A DNA stretch of 6,417 bases. Source: Polaribacter sp. (lineage in GTDB: Bacteria; Bacteroidota; Bacteroidia; Flavobacteriales; Flavobacteriaceae). This document shows, one piece after another, positions 5,946-6,417 of this stretch. Where the stretch lies: assembly GCA_029248845.1 (NCBI GenBank), contig JAQWIO010000041.1, forward strand, positions 1 through 6,417, written 5' to 3'. Made by a program: the position numbers and the translations under genes. Positions within the stretch are counted from its first letter, which is position 1, and every line of letters begins with the position of its first letter. The notes under the pieces were generated by a model, which searched no databases, was not told the origin of the DNA, and saw only the letters and a list, made by a program, of their open reading frames with translations.

Positions 5946-6417
5946 TGAAACCATCTATATTTATTGCAGATGACCACCCTATATTAATAAAAGGATTAAA
6001 TGATCTTCTTTTAGAAAAAGGATATGACATCGTTGGTTCTGCTACAAACGGACAAGCTGCTTTAAATTTTATATATAAAAATGTACCAGATATTGCAATT
6101 TTAGATGTTGAAATGCCTCTTAAAACAGGAATTGAAATTGCAAAAGAGTGTTTAAAAAAGAATCTTAAAACAAAAATTATTATTATTACAATTCACAAAG
6201 AAGTTGAATTATATATGCAAGCAAAAAAACTTAATATCTATGGCTATCTATTAAAGGAATTTGCTTTAGAAGAAATAGACAAGTGTATTCAATCGGTTAT
6301 ATCTGATATTCCATATTTTAGTGAAGAAATAAAAAAAATGTTAGGATACACTGTTGAGTCTAAAAAAATATTTAAAACTCTAACCTCAAATGAAATGAGA
6401 ATTTTAAAAAAAATTGC
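5942..6417 (+). CDS. NarL/LuxR-family response regulator, 3' end outside window
   Basis: An open frame starts at ATGATG (5942-5947) and runs off the window with no stop, giving 158 residues. The receiver domain is clear: IADDHP with the acidic pair Asp10-Asp11, phospho-acceptor Asp55 in AILDVEMP, the switch residue Thr83 after a run of isoleucines, and Lys105 in GYLLKEF. The final visible segment, LTSNEMRILKKI (147-158), matches the opening of a LuxR/GerE helix-turn-helix (consensus LTxxExxIL); about 50-60 residues are probably missing. It should be phosphorylated by the kinase encoded immediately upstream and bind DNA as a dimer. Two in-frame ATGs exist: 5942 overlaps the kinase stop as ATGA, and 5945 as TGATG. 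Either allows translational coupling, and the reading differs by one Met. Targets are unknown. Confidence 0.93.
   Translation, partial: MMKPSIFIADDHPILIKGLNDLLLEKGYDIVGSATNGQAALNFIYKNVPDIAILDVEMPLKTGIEIAKECLKKNLKTKIIIITIHKEVELYMQAKKLNIYGYLLKEFALEEIDKCIQSVISDIPYFSEEIKKMLGYTVESKKIFKTLTSNEMRILKKI

Noticed and set aside
5756..5977. Minus-strand open frame of 73 codons spanning the kinase-regulator junction
   Set aside because: It is antisense to two well-supported genes that overlap there and has no recognisable motif.
1..6417. Search for CRISPR arrays, tRNA genes, IS ends, toxin-antitoxin pairs and defence genes
   Set aside because: No regularly spaced repeats, cloverleaf-like sequences, transposase motifs or paired small genes were seen by eye on either strand.

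Overview
The window is AT-rich DNA with the hallmarks of Bacteroidota, most likely a member of the Flavobacteriaceae. The signs are A/T-heavy codon use, no purine-rich Shine-Dalgarno sequences before the starts, short spacers with sequences close to the TAnnTTTG promoter element of this phylum, a DUF983 protein, a periplasmic-TPR sensor kinase of a type common in flavobacteria, and a LysM-bearing glucosaminidase lipoprotein. The family assignment is inference from gene content; no rRNA or tRNA gene is present.

Layout. Bases 1-234 hold the C-terminal end of a Cof-type HAD phosphatase on the + strand. It meets, tail to tail and only 7 bp apart, a minus-strand block: a lipoprotein glucosaminidase with a C-terminal LysM (242-1072), a PLP-dependent D-cysteine desulfhydrase/ACC deaminase-like enzyme (1069-2010) and a 638-residue ABC-F ATPase of YheS-like layout (2077-3993). 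The first two overlap by 4 bp (ATGA) and are almost certainly co-transcribed. The ABC-F gene lies 66 bp upstream of them and may read through. A 74-bp divergent spacer (3994-4067) separates this block from a + strand DUF983 zinc-ribbon/membrane protein (4068-4445). After an 87-bp spacer comes a two-component pair: a sensor histidine kinase with a TPR-like periplasmic half (4533-5945) and a NarL/LuxR-type response regulator (5942 onward) that is cut by the window end just as its DNA-binding domain begins.

Function. The kinase and regulator overlap by 4 bp and form a signalling unit whose input and targets cannot be read from this window. A 19-bp dyad just upstream of the kinase is a possible, unproven control site. 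The minus-strand genes cover amino-acid/sulfur metabolism, cell-wall hydrolysis and ribosome-associated ABC-F activity. No mobile element, CRISPR array, phage gene, defence system or biosynthetic cluster is visible. The window looks like ordinary chromosomal DNA. The points most worth a second look are the active-site residues of the PLP enzyme, which favour D-cysteine desulfhydrase over ACC deaminase, its overlap with a wall hydrolase gene, and the symmetric sequences in the two spacers.
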